Source: CAZDKK01 sp964603725 (GTDB lineage: Bacteria > Eisenbacteria > RBG-16-71-46 > CAIMUX01 > WJJG01). From it: a DNA stretch of 64,000 nt. How positions within the stretch are numbered: position 1 is the stretch's first letter; each line of letters begins with the position of its first letter. The DNA is taken from assembly GCA_964603725.1 (NCBI GenBank), contig CAZRWW010000004.1:57549-121548 (forward strand), read 5' to 3'. The translations under genes and the position numbers were made by a program. The notes below the pieces were generated by a model that saw nothing but the letters and a program-made list of their open reading frames with translations, was not told the DNA's origin and did not search any database. Below, piece after piece: positions 9,531 through 17,604 of this stretch.

Positions 9531-12077
9531 ATGATGCGCAGGATTGTCGTTGTCGGCTTGCTTACACTCGTGCTGGCGGGCTGGATCGGCGTTGCCCGAT
9601 GCCAGGAGGCGACCACTGGTTCCATCAGCGGCGCCGTGCTCGATCCGGACGATCGCCCGCTGGCGGGAGCCACCGTCACGATCACGTCCGCCCAGGGCGC
9701 TCGCACCGGCATCACCGACGAGGACGGGCGGTTCCGCTTCGCCTACCTGACGCCGGGCATCTACGGGCTGACGGCCGCCCTCCCCGGCTACATCACCGCC
9801 GAGTGCGAGGACATCGAGGTGCGCCTCCTGGCGCGGGTCCGCGTCGAGGTGGTCCTCACGCCGGGCGCGTCGGAGAGAATCGCGGTGCTCGGCACCGCCC
9901 CCCTGATCGACCTCTCCTCGACCACCACGGGCGCCACGATCGGCTCGGCGCTCATGTCCGGCACGCCCCTCGGTCGCACCTTCGCTCACACCCTGACCAT
10001 GGCTCCCAACGTCGTGGACGGCGGCATCGATAACTCCAACCCGTCCATCTCCGGGGCGAGCGGACTCGAAAACACCTACATCGTCGACGGAATGAACATC
10101 GGCAACACCGGGTACGGCAGCGCCGGATCCTATTCCATCGGCTACGGATCCCTCGGAACGGGAGTCAACTACGACTACATCCAGGAGGTCCAGGTCAAGA
10201 CGGGCGGGTTCGAGCCGGAGTACGGCGAGGCGCTCGGCGGCTATATCAACCTGGTGACCAAGTCAGGCACCAACCGGCTCAGCGGCAGCGTGTTCACCTA
10301 CCAGCAATTCGGCGCCTTGGAGGCCGAGCGCAAGAAGTCCGATCACTGGCTGCTCTCATCGCACACCGTGGACTACTCGAGCCGCGACTATGGCTTCGAG
10401 ATCGGCGGGCCGGTCGTGAAGGACAAGGCCTTCTGGTTCGTGGCCTTCGACCCGACCTTCACCACCGCCACCCGCAAGACCTCCACGGCCGTCGCCAGCG
10501 CCCAGGGATTCAGCCATGAGCTCGATGTCCACCGGACCATTTACAACTACGCCGGCAACGTGAAGTGGCAGGTGAGCCCGACCCACACGCTGTCCCTGTC
10601 CGCTTTCGGCGATCCCTCGGTCGGCGAGAACGGTCCGCAGATGGGGTCCGCCGTGGCAGTGCCCAACCCGCGCACGCGTTTCTCGGAGATCACCTACGGC
10701 GGGAACAACGTCGTCGCGCACTGGAACGGCGAGCTGACGTCCAACTGGGCGATCGAGGGAACGGTCGCTCATCATCAGGACCAGTTCCAGGAGGTCCCGG
10801 AGCTCGACGAGCCCCAGGGGTTCGATCTGCGGGGGGGCGTGTTCACCCGGCGCGGCGGCGTGGGGTTCTACGAGGACAACACCTCCAAGAACACCCAGTA
10901 TCAGCTCAAGTTCGCGAACTACTTCAGCGCGGGCGGCGAGCACAATCTCCGCTACGGCGCCACGTACCAGGACATCGGCTACGAGGAGGTGGTCAACTTC
11001 ACAGGCCCGACGGGCATTCAGATCCGCCTGGCGGATGGCACCACCGTGAGCTCCACGAGCGGCTACTCGTGGGACATCGATCCAGACGCCACCCGCTTCC
11101 GGATCAACCGCATCCGCAGCGGCGGGCTGGGAGCCAACACCAGCGCCGACTACACGGCCGCCTTCTTCTCGGACACCTGGAGTCCAACCGACTATCTGAG
11201 CCTCATGGCCGGCTTGCGCTATGAGCAAGAGACCCTCAAGGGCACTGCAACCAGCTTCACCTGGAAGGAAAACTGGTCGCCCCGCTGTCACGTGACCGTG
11301 GATCCGACCCGGGACAACCGCTCGAAGCTCTCCTTCGCCTACGGGCGCTACTTCGGCAAGGTCCCCAACGACCTGGCAGTGCGCGCGCTGTCGCGGGAGA
11401 TCTCTTATGTGATCGACTACGACCTGGGCCTGCTCGACCTGTCGGATCCCGACAATCCTCGCGGGCTCGGGCCGGATGCGCAGCTCGGCGATCCCTATGT
11501 GTTCGGCGACACGCAGACCCGCATCGAGCAGGATGCCAAGCTGAGCTACGCCGACGAGTTCATCGTCGGCGCGGAGCGTGAGGTCATTCCATACTTGAGC
11601 ATGAGCCTGACCTACATGCACCGCGAGCTAGGCCGCACGCTGGAGGACACGCAGGACAGCTCCTACTCCGCGCTGCTCGCCGGCGCCGACTTCGGCGAAT
11701 ACGTCATCCGGAACCCGGGGCCGCCGAACTTCCCCAAGCCTGAGCGCACCTATGACGCCGTGACCTTCAAGGTTGAGAAGCGGCTCCACGACGACTGGCA
11801 GCTCCTGGCCTTCTACACCTGGTCCCGCCTGTGGGGCAACTACGAGGGCTACTTCCGCCGTCAGACGGGCCAGAGCGATCCGTTCATCACCTCGGCCTTC
11901 GACTTCCCTTACCTCCTCGACCCCGATGTGTGGAAGTACAGCAGCGAGAGCGGGGTTCTGCCCAACGACCGCACTCATGTGTTCAGCGGGCATGGATCCT
12001 ACCGGCTCGGGTTCGGGCTCAACATCGGGTTGAGTGTGAAGGTCCAGAGCGGCGTCCCGATCACCAAACTCGGTTAG
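9531..12077 (+). CDS. Oar-like TonB-dependent outer membrane receptor (main part, ends at premature TAG)
   Basis: An outer membrane receptor that should import or bind a ligand using TonB energy from the facing exb/ton genes. After a signal peptide (MMRRIVVVGLLTLVLAGW) there is a carboxypeptidase-regulatory-like domain (TGSISGAVLDPDDRPLAGAT, ending near LTPGA). The plug domain follows (TFAHTLTMAPNVV, YIVDGMNIG, YIQEVQVKTGGFEPEYGEA, GGYINLVTKSGTN), then a long barrel. The frame stops at TAG 12075-12077 after GVPITKLG, but the same frame continues as recognisable barrel to 12428. It is therefore either a nonsense-mutated gene or a sequence error. ATG 9531 was chosen over 9474 because it starts the signal peptide directly after a GTGGGGGT stretch. 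Ligand unknown. Confidence 0.82.
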   Translation: MMRRIVVVGLLTLVLAGWIGVARCQEATTGSISGAVLDPDDRPLAGATVTITSAQGARTGITDEDGRFRFAYLTPGIYGLTAALPGYITAECEDIEVRLLARVRVEVVLTPGASERIAVLGTAPLIDLSSTTTGATIGSALMSGTPLGRTFAHTLTMAPNVVDGGIDNSNPSISGASGLENTYIVDGMNIGNTGYGSAGSYSIGYGSLGTGVNYDYIQEVQVKTGGFEPEYGEALGGYINLVTKSGTNRLSGSVFTYQQFGALEAERKKSDHWLLSSHTVDYSSRDYGFEIGGPVVKDKAFWFVAFDPTFTTATRKTSTAVASAQGFSHELDVHRTIYNYAGNVKWQVSPTHTLSLSAFGDPSVGENGPQMGSAVAVPNPRTRFSEITYGGNNVVAHWNGELTSNWAIEGTVAHHQDQFQEVPELDEPQGFDLRGGVFTRRGGVGFYEDNTSKNTQYQLKFANYFSAGGEHNLRYGATYQDIGYEEVVNFTGPTGIQIRLADGTTVSSTSGYSWDIDPDATRFRINRIRSGGLGANTSADYTAAFFSDTWSPTDYLSLMAGLRYEQETLKGTATSFTWKENWSPRCHVTVDPTRDNRSKLSFAYGRYFGKVPNDLAVRALSREISYVIDYDLGLLDLSDPDNPRGLGPDAQLGDPYVFGDTQTRIEQDAKLSYADEFIVGAEREVIPYLSMSLTYMHRELGRTLEDTQDSSYSALLAGADFGEYVIRNPGPPNFPKPERTYDAVTFKVEKRLHDDWQLLAFYTWSRLWGNYEGYFRRQTGQSDPFITSAFDFPYLLDPDVWKYSSESGVLPNDRTHVFSGHGSYRLGFGLNIGLSVKVQSGVPITKLG

Positions 12078-12428
12078 AACTGGGTGTACGCCAGCGAGGG
12101 CGAGATTTTGCTCGAGCCGCGCGGCGAGAGCGGCCGGACGCCCTCGACGGTCGAGGCGGCCCTGCACCTGGACTACCCGTTCACCCTGCCCGAGAGCGGC
12201 TCGATGCTGGGAATCAAGGAAGTGAAAGCGAGCATCGACGTCTTCAACCTCCTGAATCGGCAGAAGGGTATCTACGTCGACGACTACTACGAGATCGGCG
12301 GATCGGTGCAGGGAGAGCCCTTCAGCCCGGAGGGCCCCTGTCCGGATTGCGAGAACCCGGACTTCGGGAAGGCCTACGCCTACACCGGTCCGCGCCAGGT
12401 GGTCTTCGCGCTGCGGGCGAGCTTCTAG
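12078..12428 (+). pseudogene. Severed C-terminal barrel strands of the TonB-dependent receptor
   Basis: Directly after the TAG at 12075-12077 the same frame reads NWVYASEGEILLEPRGESG and continues with IKEVKASIDVFNLLNRQKG, a near-terminal receptor motif (VDVFNLLN class). It ends ARQVVFALRASF-like: the last residues are VVFALRASF, with the terminal Phe expected of outer membrane barrels. Only one base needs to change to rejoin it to the upstream part. Without this segment the barrel would lack its closing strands and the BAM signal. Confidence 0.8.
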
Positions 12429-12486
12429 CGGACGCTCCCGGCGGAACCGCGCGGCGAGCTCGCCCGGCGGACCCTGCTTGCAGTCG

Positions 12487-12921
12487 CTACCGCCCGGCCC
12501 CGATCGAGTCCGGAATCACGCCGATGGTCTCAGCACCGCCGTCGCGGCACAGGTCCATCACCGCGACCACCGCGCCGTAGGGGACGGTCGGATCGGCATC
12601 GAGGAAGACGACCTTCGGCTCACCCCGTCCGCCGCGTTGCGCGAAGATCGTGCGCAGCCGGCCCGGCAGGCCGCCGGCGTCCAGCTCCTCGCGATTGAGC
12701 AGCACCCGCCCGTCGTCGCACACGTGCAGCACGAGCTGGCGCTCGGCGTACTCCGCGGGGAGGGGCTGGTCCACCTTGCGCGGAATGTCCGCCTGCAGGG
12801 CCTTGGTCATGATGGGCGCCACCATCATGAAGATGATGAGGAGGACCAGCAGCACGTCGATCAGAGGCGTGACGTTGATCTTCGATTGGCTGCGGCCGAG
12901 CCCGGAGAGTCCCAGCGCCAT
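12487..12921 (-). CDS. exbD: ExbD/TolR-type biopolymer transport protein
   Basis: A 144-residue inner membrane protein with one N-terminal membrane segment and the conserved INVTPLIDVLLVLLIIFM stretch, whose Asp is the proton-path residue. The periplasmic domain ends PYGAVVAVMDLCRDGGAETIGV, as in ExbD. It works with ExbB and TonB to power outer membrane receptors. It is the last of the tonB-exbB-exbD-exbD run and starts 3 bases after the other exbD. The gene converges on the receptor gene. Its GGGAG ribosome site lies at the end of the upstream exbD. Confidence 0.92.
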   Translation of the reverse strand: MALGLSGLGRSQSKINVTPLIDVLLVLLIIFMMVAPIMTKALQADIPRKVDQPLPAEYAERQLVLHVCDDGRVLLNREELDAGGLPGRLRTIFAQRGGRGEPKVVFLDADPTVPYGAVVAVMDLCRDGGAETIGVIPDSIGAGR

Positions 12922-12924
12922 GGA

Positions 12925-13365
12925 TCAGTCTCCCTGCCCGGCGGACTCGATCTCGCGCGCAATCAAGGCGGCGCCGCGGAATCCAGCCGCGCGACCCGCT
13001 TCGAGGAGTTGCTTGATCTCGCCGTAGGGTGCGCCGCGATCCGCCTTGATCTGTAGCTGCAGACCAGGCTCGAGCCGGCGGCACCGGCGCAGCGCGTCCG
13101 CGAGCTCGGCTCGGTCGATCGGGTCGGCCCCGAGCAGCATCCGTCCGTCCCCCTGCCAGACCAGGGTCACGACCCGGTGCTGATCGTCGGCGACCGCCGC
13201 CACGTTGCGCGCCCGCGGCAGGTCCACGCCCACGCCCTTCTGCAGCATGGGAGCGACCACCATGAAGATGATGAGCACGACCAGCATCACGTCCACGAGG
13301 GGCGTGACGTTGATTTCGCTGTTCAGCGATTGACCGGGCGCCCGGTCGTTGCTTCGAGCCGCCAT
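12925..13365 (-). CDS. exbD: ExbD/TolR-type biopolymer transport protein (second copy)
   Basis: A 146-residue ExbD with EINVTPLVDVMLVVLIIFMVVAP in the membrane segment and PYGEIKQLLEAGRAAGFRG near the C-terminus. It overlaps the end of exbB by 43 bases. It differs clearly from its neighbour outside the motifs, so the two ExbD proteins may form mixed dimers around ExbB, as seen in several tandem exbD loci. The start MAARSNDRAP at 13365 fits the family length; a longer frame upstream is an exbB shadow. Confidence 0.92.
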   Translation of the reverse strand: MAARSNDRAPGQSLNSEINVTPLVDVMLVVLIIFMVVAPMLQKGVGVDLPRARNVAAVADDQHRVVTLVWQGDGRMLLGADPIDRAELADALRRCRRLEPGLQLQIKADRGAPYGEIKQLLEAGRAAGFRGAALIAREIESAGQGD

Positions 13366-14048
13366 GACCCGCTCCGCGAACGCTTGATGAAGTAGTCGAT
13401 CAACTCGCTGCTGGCGTTGCCCATCTCGCTCTGGGCCCGCTCCAGCCTGCCCAGGAAGTGGTTGAAGCCCCAGACCGCGGGCAGAGCGACCAGGATGCCG
13501 GCCGCCGTGTTGACGAGCGCCTCGGCAATGCCGCCCGCCACCGAGTCGATCCCGCCGGCGCCGGTCGCGGCCATGCCGAAGAAGCTGTTCATGATGCCGA
13601 TCACGGTGCCGAACAGGCCCACGAAGGGCGCCGTGGCGCCGACCGACGCCAGCCCGGACAAGCCGCGCTTGAACTCCTGCATGACCGAGACGCTCTCGCG
13701 CTCGGTGGCGCTGAGCACCGTGCTTTCGAATCCTTCCTCGAGATCCCCGCCTCGGGCGTCGGGCGCGACGTCGCGGATCGCGGCGGCATAGATGCGGGCC
13801 AGATGGCTGTGGGGGTGCCGTTCGGCCTCCGCCACGACCTGGTCGAGCCGGCCTTCGTCCAGCAAGCCTCGCGCCCGATGCACGAACTCGCGGGACTGCC
13901 GGTGCGCCCGCCGGAATTGCAGCCACCGGTCGATCATGATCCCGGTCGAGTAGACCGACATCAGGCCCAGGAAGATCAGGACCAGATGCCCGACCGTTCC
14001 CATGGTCTGCCATATCTCGATGGGCCCGTAGTGCGTCGCTGGCTCCAT
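13323..14048 (-). CDS. exbB: ExbB/TolQ/MotA-family proton channel protein
   Basis: A 241-residue protein with three membrane segments: near residues 15-38, and two after the cytoplasmic loop. It carries the family core VGATAPFVGLFGTVIGIMNSF and the second conserved stretch AGGIAEALVNTAAGILVALPAVWGFN. It forms the pentameric channel that, with ExbD, converts proton flow into TonB motion. AGGGAGTGAACGC precedes the ATG at 14048. Upstream lies the 12-bp repeat array and tonB. Confidence 0.92.
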   Translation of the reverse strand: MEPATHYGPIEIWQTMGTVGHLVLIFLGLMSVYSTGIMIDRWLQFRRAHRQSREFVHRARGLLDEGRLDQVVAEAERHPHSHLARIYAAAIRDVAPDARGGDLEEGFESTVLSATERESVSVMQEFKRGLSGLASVGATAPFVGLFGTVIGIMNSFFGMAATGAGGIDSVAGGIAEALVNTAAGILVALPAVWGFNHFLGRLERAQSEMGNASSELIDYFIKRSRSGSWRLEATTGRPVNR

Positions 14049-14088
14049 GCGTTCACTCCCTGCCAGTCAGGCCGGCACTCGGCGCGCC

Positions 14089-14208
14089 AGTCAGCGCGCC
14101 GGTCAGCGCGCCGGTCAGCGCACCGGTCAGCGCGCCGGTCAGCGCACCGGTCAGCGCGCCGGTCAGCGCGCCGGTCAGCGCACCCGCCGGTGCGCCTGTC
14201 AGTGCGCC
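14089..14208. repeat. 12-bp tandem repeat array at the tonB stop / exbB leader
   Basis: Ten head-to-tail units of consensus GGTCAGCGCGCC (plus strand), most exact, two degenerate. The last unit includes the tonB stop codon (TGA on the minus strand) and its last coding bases, and the array fills most of the gap to exbB. In the tonB frame nearly every unit supplies a further TGA. Length is likely to vary between strains through slippage (inference). Confidence 0.85.
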
Positions 14209-15050
14209 TGGATGAAGTCCACCGTCAGTTCGAAGTAGACATCGACGGGAATGCCGTTGCGCTCACCAGGCTTGAAGCGCCAGTGCTTGAGCGCTTCGAT
14301 TGCAGCCTCTGTGCAACCCATGCGGAGGCCCTGGATGACCCTCACATCGCCCACCGTGCCGTCCCGTCGGATCACGGCCTCAAGCTTCACCTGGCCTTCC
14401 ACGCGGGCGTGACGCGCCGACGCGGGGTAGGCGGGTTGCGTGCGGCTGATCACGACGGGCGCCGACACATCGCCGCCCACCGCCAGCGGTCCGCCGAGCC
14501 GGCCCCCCAGCACGCCGCCCGGCCTTCCGCCGGGAACGCCGCCCGGAACGCCGCCGGGAGCCCCATCCGGCACGCCGCCCGCGATGCCCCCCGGCACGCC
14601 GCCCGCAGGATCGCCAGCGTCGCCATTCGATTCGCCGCGCTGCGGATCGTCCGCCTCGAGGGTCGCCGCGCCATCATCCACAAAGGATGGCGGCGCCTCG
14701 GCCACGCGCTCGACGGGGATCGGCTCCGGCGTTACCTGCGGCTGCAGAATCTCGGAGGGCAGCGGCTCGCTCGCCGTGTCCGCTGGAGGCGCGGACGCCC
14801 GCTCGGCGGGAGCACCCTGGGCGGCGGACGCCGGGGGCCCCAACGGCGGCGGGGGCGGCGCGAACTCGAGAAAGGCGACCTGAACAGGCGCCTCGCCTTC
14901 AGCCGGCGCCGCCAGATGGCTCACGCCCAGGACGACGCCCAGCGTCGCCGCGTGCAAGCCGAGCGCCGCGGCGAACGTCAGCGGACGCCGCAACGAGCGC
15001 GCCCGGCGGCGCGAATCCACTAGACTCTCGAACAAGCGCTCACCCCCCAT
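14199..15050 (-). CDS. tonB: TonB energy-transducing protein
   Basis: A 283-residue TonB. There is an N-terminal membrane anchor (PLTFAAALGLHAATLGVVLG), a Pro/Ala region, then a long spacer in which the usual Pro-Lys repeats are replaced by GGVPGG/GGxPGG repeats (14470-14600). The C-terminal TonB domain carries QPAYPASARHARVEGQVKL, the GLRMGCTEAAIEALKHWRF strand-helix and PVDVYFELTVDF. The GGxPGG spacer, probably flexible rather than extended, is unusual. The start codon lies very close to a GGGGAG, so a slightly different start cannot be excluded. It heads the exbB-exbD-exbD genes. Confidence 0.9.
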   Translation of the reverse strand: MGGERLFESLVDSRRRARSLRRPLTFAAALGLHAATLGVVLGVSHLAAPAEGEAPVQVAFLEFAPPPPPLGPPASAAQGAPAERASAPPADTASEPLPSEILQPQVTPEPIPVERVAEAPPSFVDDGAATLEADDPQRGESNGDAGDPAGGVPGGIAGGVPDGAPGGVPGGVPGGRPGGVLGGRLGGPLAVGGDVSAPVVISRTQPAYPASARHARVEGQVKLEAVIRRDGTVGDVRVIQGLRMGCTEAAIEALKHWRFKPGERNGIPVDVYFELTVDFIQAH

Positions 15051-15306
15051 CTCCCCACAGGGTCGGCAGTTCCGGGGCTCTTCCTAAGTTCCATTCAGAG
15101 TTACGGGTACCGCGCTGCTGCCCACCCGCAAAGTGGCGGAAGTCCGCATCGCTGCGGCACCTGCCCGCGGCGGGGGGATTCAGGAAGTACGTGGAATTGC
15201 CGAAGATGAATCAGAGGAAGCGACTCCAGGATTGACACGCCGGCCCCGGCTTGCCGGGGGGGGGTATCGGTGTGGCCTCAGGGCTGCACACGGCGGAGGC
15301 ACATGC

Positions 15307-15966
15307 ATGAAACGGGAGCCGACGCGGCTGGCTGGCCGGTGGGCGGTGGGGGCCCTGCTTCTGGCAGTGCTCGGCTCCGCTGCTGGGCCGCGCCCCGTCA
15401 CCGCGCCCGCCTTCGCGTCCACCGTCCGCTTGCACTACGAGGACGCCTTCGATGATGTGCAGGCGACCGCGGAGACGGAAGCGGAAATCAAGGCCGCCTT
15501 CCTGCTGAGATTCCCGGATTTCGTGAACTGGCGCACGGCCCCGCGTGACACGCTGTTCATCGGCGTGAGCGGCGATGAGGCCCTATTGAAGATGCTGTCG
15601 CGCCTGGCGGCACAGGATAACCAGCCCGGGCTCGGTGCTCCCTATGTCGTCGCTGTCATCCCTGTCAACGGGCCATCTGTGGCAGGCAAGTGTCAGATCC
15701 TGGTTCTGGGCAAGGCCGTGGTTCCCGCCGAACTGCCTCACCTGCTGGCCGCGTACAAGGGCGGGGTGCTGACCGTCGGCGTGTGGGACGCCCCTCGGAG
15801 CGGCGCGATCATCCGGCTCTTCCGCGAAGGAAGTCGCGTTCGCTTCGACATCAGCCAGACACTGGCAAAGGAGGCCGGACTGCTGATCAGCTCCAAGCTC
15901 TTGAATCTGGCGCGCGAGCAATCCATTCGGATCGTTCCAGGGGCGATCGACACCCCCAGAGGATGA
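15307..15966 (+). CDS. YfiR-family (DUF4154) periplasmic protein
   Basis: A 219-residue exported protein with an N-terminal membrane/signal segment (WAVGALLLAVLGSAAG). EAEIKAAFLLRFPDFVNW is the YfiR hallmark opening (KAAFLxxFxxFVxWP). It continues with TLFIGVSGDEALLKMLSRL, CQILVLG and a final RFDISQTLAKEAGLLISSKLLNLA. YfiR proteins repress a membrane partner such as the diguanylate cyclase YfiN. Here the partner ten bases downstream is a histidine kinase with a similar sensor architecture, so YfiR probably gates that kinase (inference from order). GGAGG at 15295-15299 sets the ATG at 15307. About 256 bases separate it from the divergent tonB. Confidence 0.85.
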   Translation: MKREPTRLAGRWAVGALLLAVLGSAAGPRPVTAPAFASTVRLHYEDAFDDVQATAETEAEIKAAFLLRFPDFVNWRTAPRDTLFIGVSGDEALLKMLSRLAAQDNQPGLGAPYVVAVIPVNGPSVAGKCQILVLGKAVVPAELPHLLAAYKGGVLTVGVWDAPRSGAIIRLFREGSRVRFDISQTLAKEAGLLISSKLLNLAREQSIRIVPGAIDTPRG

Positions 15967-15975
15967 GCCCCGCCG

Positions 15976-17538
15976 ATGCACACCCCCCGCTCAACCGCAG
16001 ACCTCTCGTTGCGCACGAAGCTAATCGGCTTCACGTTGCTGGCCACGACGGTCGTCATCGTGGGCCTGGGGCTCTTCTTTGTCCATCGCGAGAATCGCAT
16101 GGTGCGCCGGAGCGGTGCCCAGCTCGCGGAGCAAGCCACCGATCTGGTGGCGCTGAACACCGCCCCGGCGCTCCTCTTCGCCGACCGTGCCGCGGTTCAC
16201 GAGGCGCTCGCCTCACTGCGGGCGGTGCCGGACATCGAGCAGGCCTGGATTCTCAACAGCCAGGGTCGCCTGATCGCTCACTTCGACCGGCATCTTCCCG
16301 CAAGCGCCACTGACAGCTCGGGCGTCTTGCAGATCGACACCGCCCGCCTGATGGTCGTCGAGCGTCCCATCGAGCACCGCGGGCGCGTGATCGGATCGAT
16401 TTACGTCGCCTTCGACACGACCCCGCTCGTCCGGCAGGCGAACCAGAACGCCCTGCTGGTCACGGCCGCCGCTCTGGTCGCGATGTTGGTGTCGGGCTTG
16501 GTGGCGCGAGCGCTCTTCGAGACCGTGGCGCGCCGGCTGCAGAGACTCACCGAAGGCGCCCACGCGCTGGCCGAGGGGCATCTCGCCACGCGCATTCCCG
16601 AGGCGGGGCGTGACGAGATCGCCCAGCTCGGGCAGAGCTTCAACGCGATGGCCGCTTCCATCCAGGCGGCCAACGGACAGCTCTCCTCCGCTAACAAGCG
16701 GCTGCAGCGCTCGCAGGAACAGGTGCAGCGCTATGCCGAGGGCCTGGAGAAGATGGTCGAGCACCGCACGCGCGAGCTGCGGGCCGCCAAAGAGGCGGCC
16801 GAGGGCGCCAGCATGGTGAAGTCCGAATTCCTGGCCAACGTCTCGCATGAGATCCGCACGCCACTCAACGGCATCATCGGTCTGGCGGACCTGCTGGCCG
16901 TCTCCAACGTATCGACTCAGCAGCAGGAATGGATCAACAACATTCTTCTGTGCGGGGAGAACCTGCTGGCCCTGATCAACGATGTGCTCGACTTCTCCAA
17001 GATCGAGTCGGGCAAGCTGGACCTGCAGCCCCTGCCCTTCCGGCCGGAGCGCACGGCCGCGCGCACCGTCGCCACCGTAAAGCCCCGCGCCGACGCGGAA
17101 GGCCTCTCCCTCGACCTCGAGGTCAATGGCGATCCCACGCTGGTCGTGGTGGGCGACGAGCGCCGCCTCTTCCAGGTGCTGCTCAACCTGGTGGCGAACG
17201 CGGTCAAGTTCACCGAGCGCGGCGGCGTGCGCGTGATCGTCGGCCTCACGCCAGACCCGGACAGTCGCCTGTGTCGCGTGCGCTTCGAGGTGATCGATAC
17301 CGGCATCGGCATCGCACCCGAGAACCTCGAGATGATTTTCGAGAGCTTCACCCAGGTCGATGGCTCAACCGCCCGCCGCTACGGCGGCACCGGCCTCGGG
17401 CTGGCGATTGCGCGGCGGCTGACCCTGATGATGGGCGGCAGTCTCACGGTGCAGAGCGTTCTCGGACGCGGCTCGTCCTTCGTTCTCGATGTGCGGTTGC
17501 CGCTGGCCGATGAGGTCTCGCACGTCGACGCGGCGTAG
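15976..17538 (+). CDS. Membrane sensor histidine kinase (CHASE8-like sensor, HAMP, HisKA, HATPase)
   Basis: A 520-residue kinase. Membrane helix 1 (residues about 16-36) and helix 2 (about 158-178) enclose a periplasmic domain with an AEQATDLVALNTAPALLFAD segment typical of CHASE8 sensors of the YfiN type. A HAMP domain and a coiled coil follow. The phosphoacceptor is His291 in SHEIRTPLNGI; the N box is NLVANAVKFT, the G1 box DTGIGI and the G2 box GGTGLGLAI. No receiver domain is attached, and no response regulator gene is adjacent, so it probably signals to a distant regulator. The YfiR gene directly upstream suggests periplasmic control. Confidence 0.88.
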   Translation: MHTPRSTADLSLRTKLIGFTLLATTVVIVGLGLFFVHRENRMVRRSGAQLAEQATDLVALNTAPALLFADRAAVHEALASLRAVPDIEQAWILNSQGRLIAHFDRHLPASATDSSGVLQIDTARLMVVERPIEHRGRVIGSIYVAFDTTPLVRQANQNALLVTAAALVAMLVSGLVARALFETVARRLQRLTEGAHALAEGHLATRIPEAGRDEIAQLGQSFNAMAASIQAANGQLSSANKRLQRSQEQVQRYAEGLEKMVEHRTRELRAAKEAAEGASMVKSEFLANVSHEIRTPLNGIIGLADLLAVSNVSTQQQEWINNILLCGENLLALINDVLDFSKIESGKLDLQPLPFRPERTAARTVATVKPRADAEGLSLDLEVNGDPTLVVVGDERRLFQVLLNLVANAVKFTERGGVRVIVGLTPDPDSRLCRVRFEVIDTGIGIAPENLEMIFESFTQVDGSTARRYGGTGLGLAIARRLTLMMGGSLTVQSVLGRGSSFVLDVRLPLADEVSHVDAA

Positions 17539-17604
17539 ACTCCTCGATCTCAGCGCGAGCGCTCGTACACGCCGCCGTTGCGCCATCCGCGCGAGCCCAC
17601 CCGC

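Noticed and set aside
12075..12077. TAG read as an amino acid (recoding)
   Set aside because: TAG ends several intact genes in the window, including the aldolase, M14 and pup genes.
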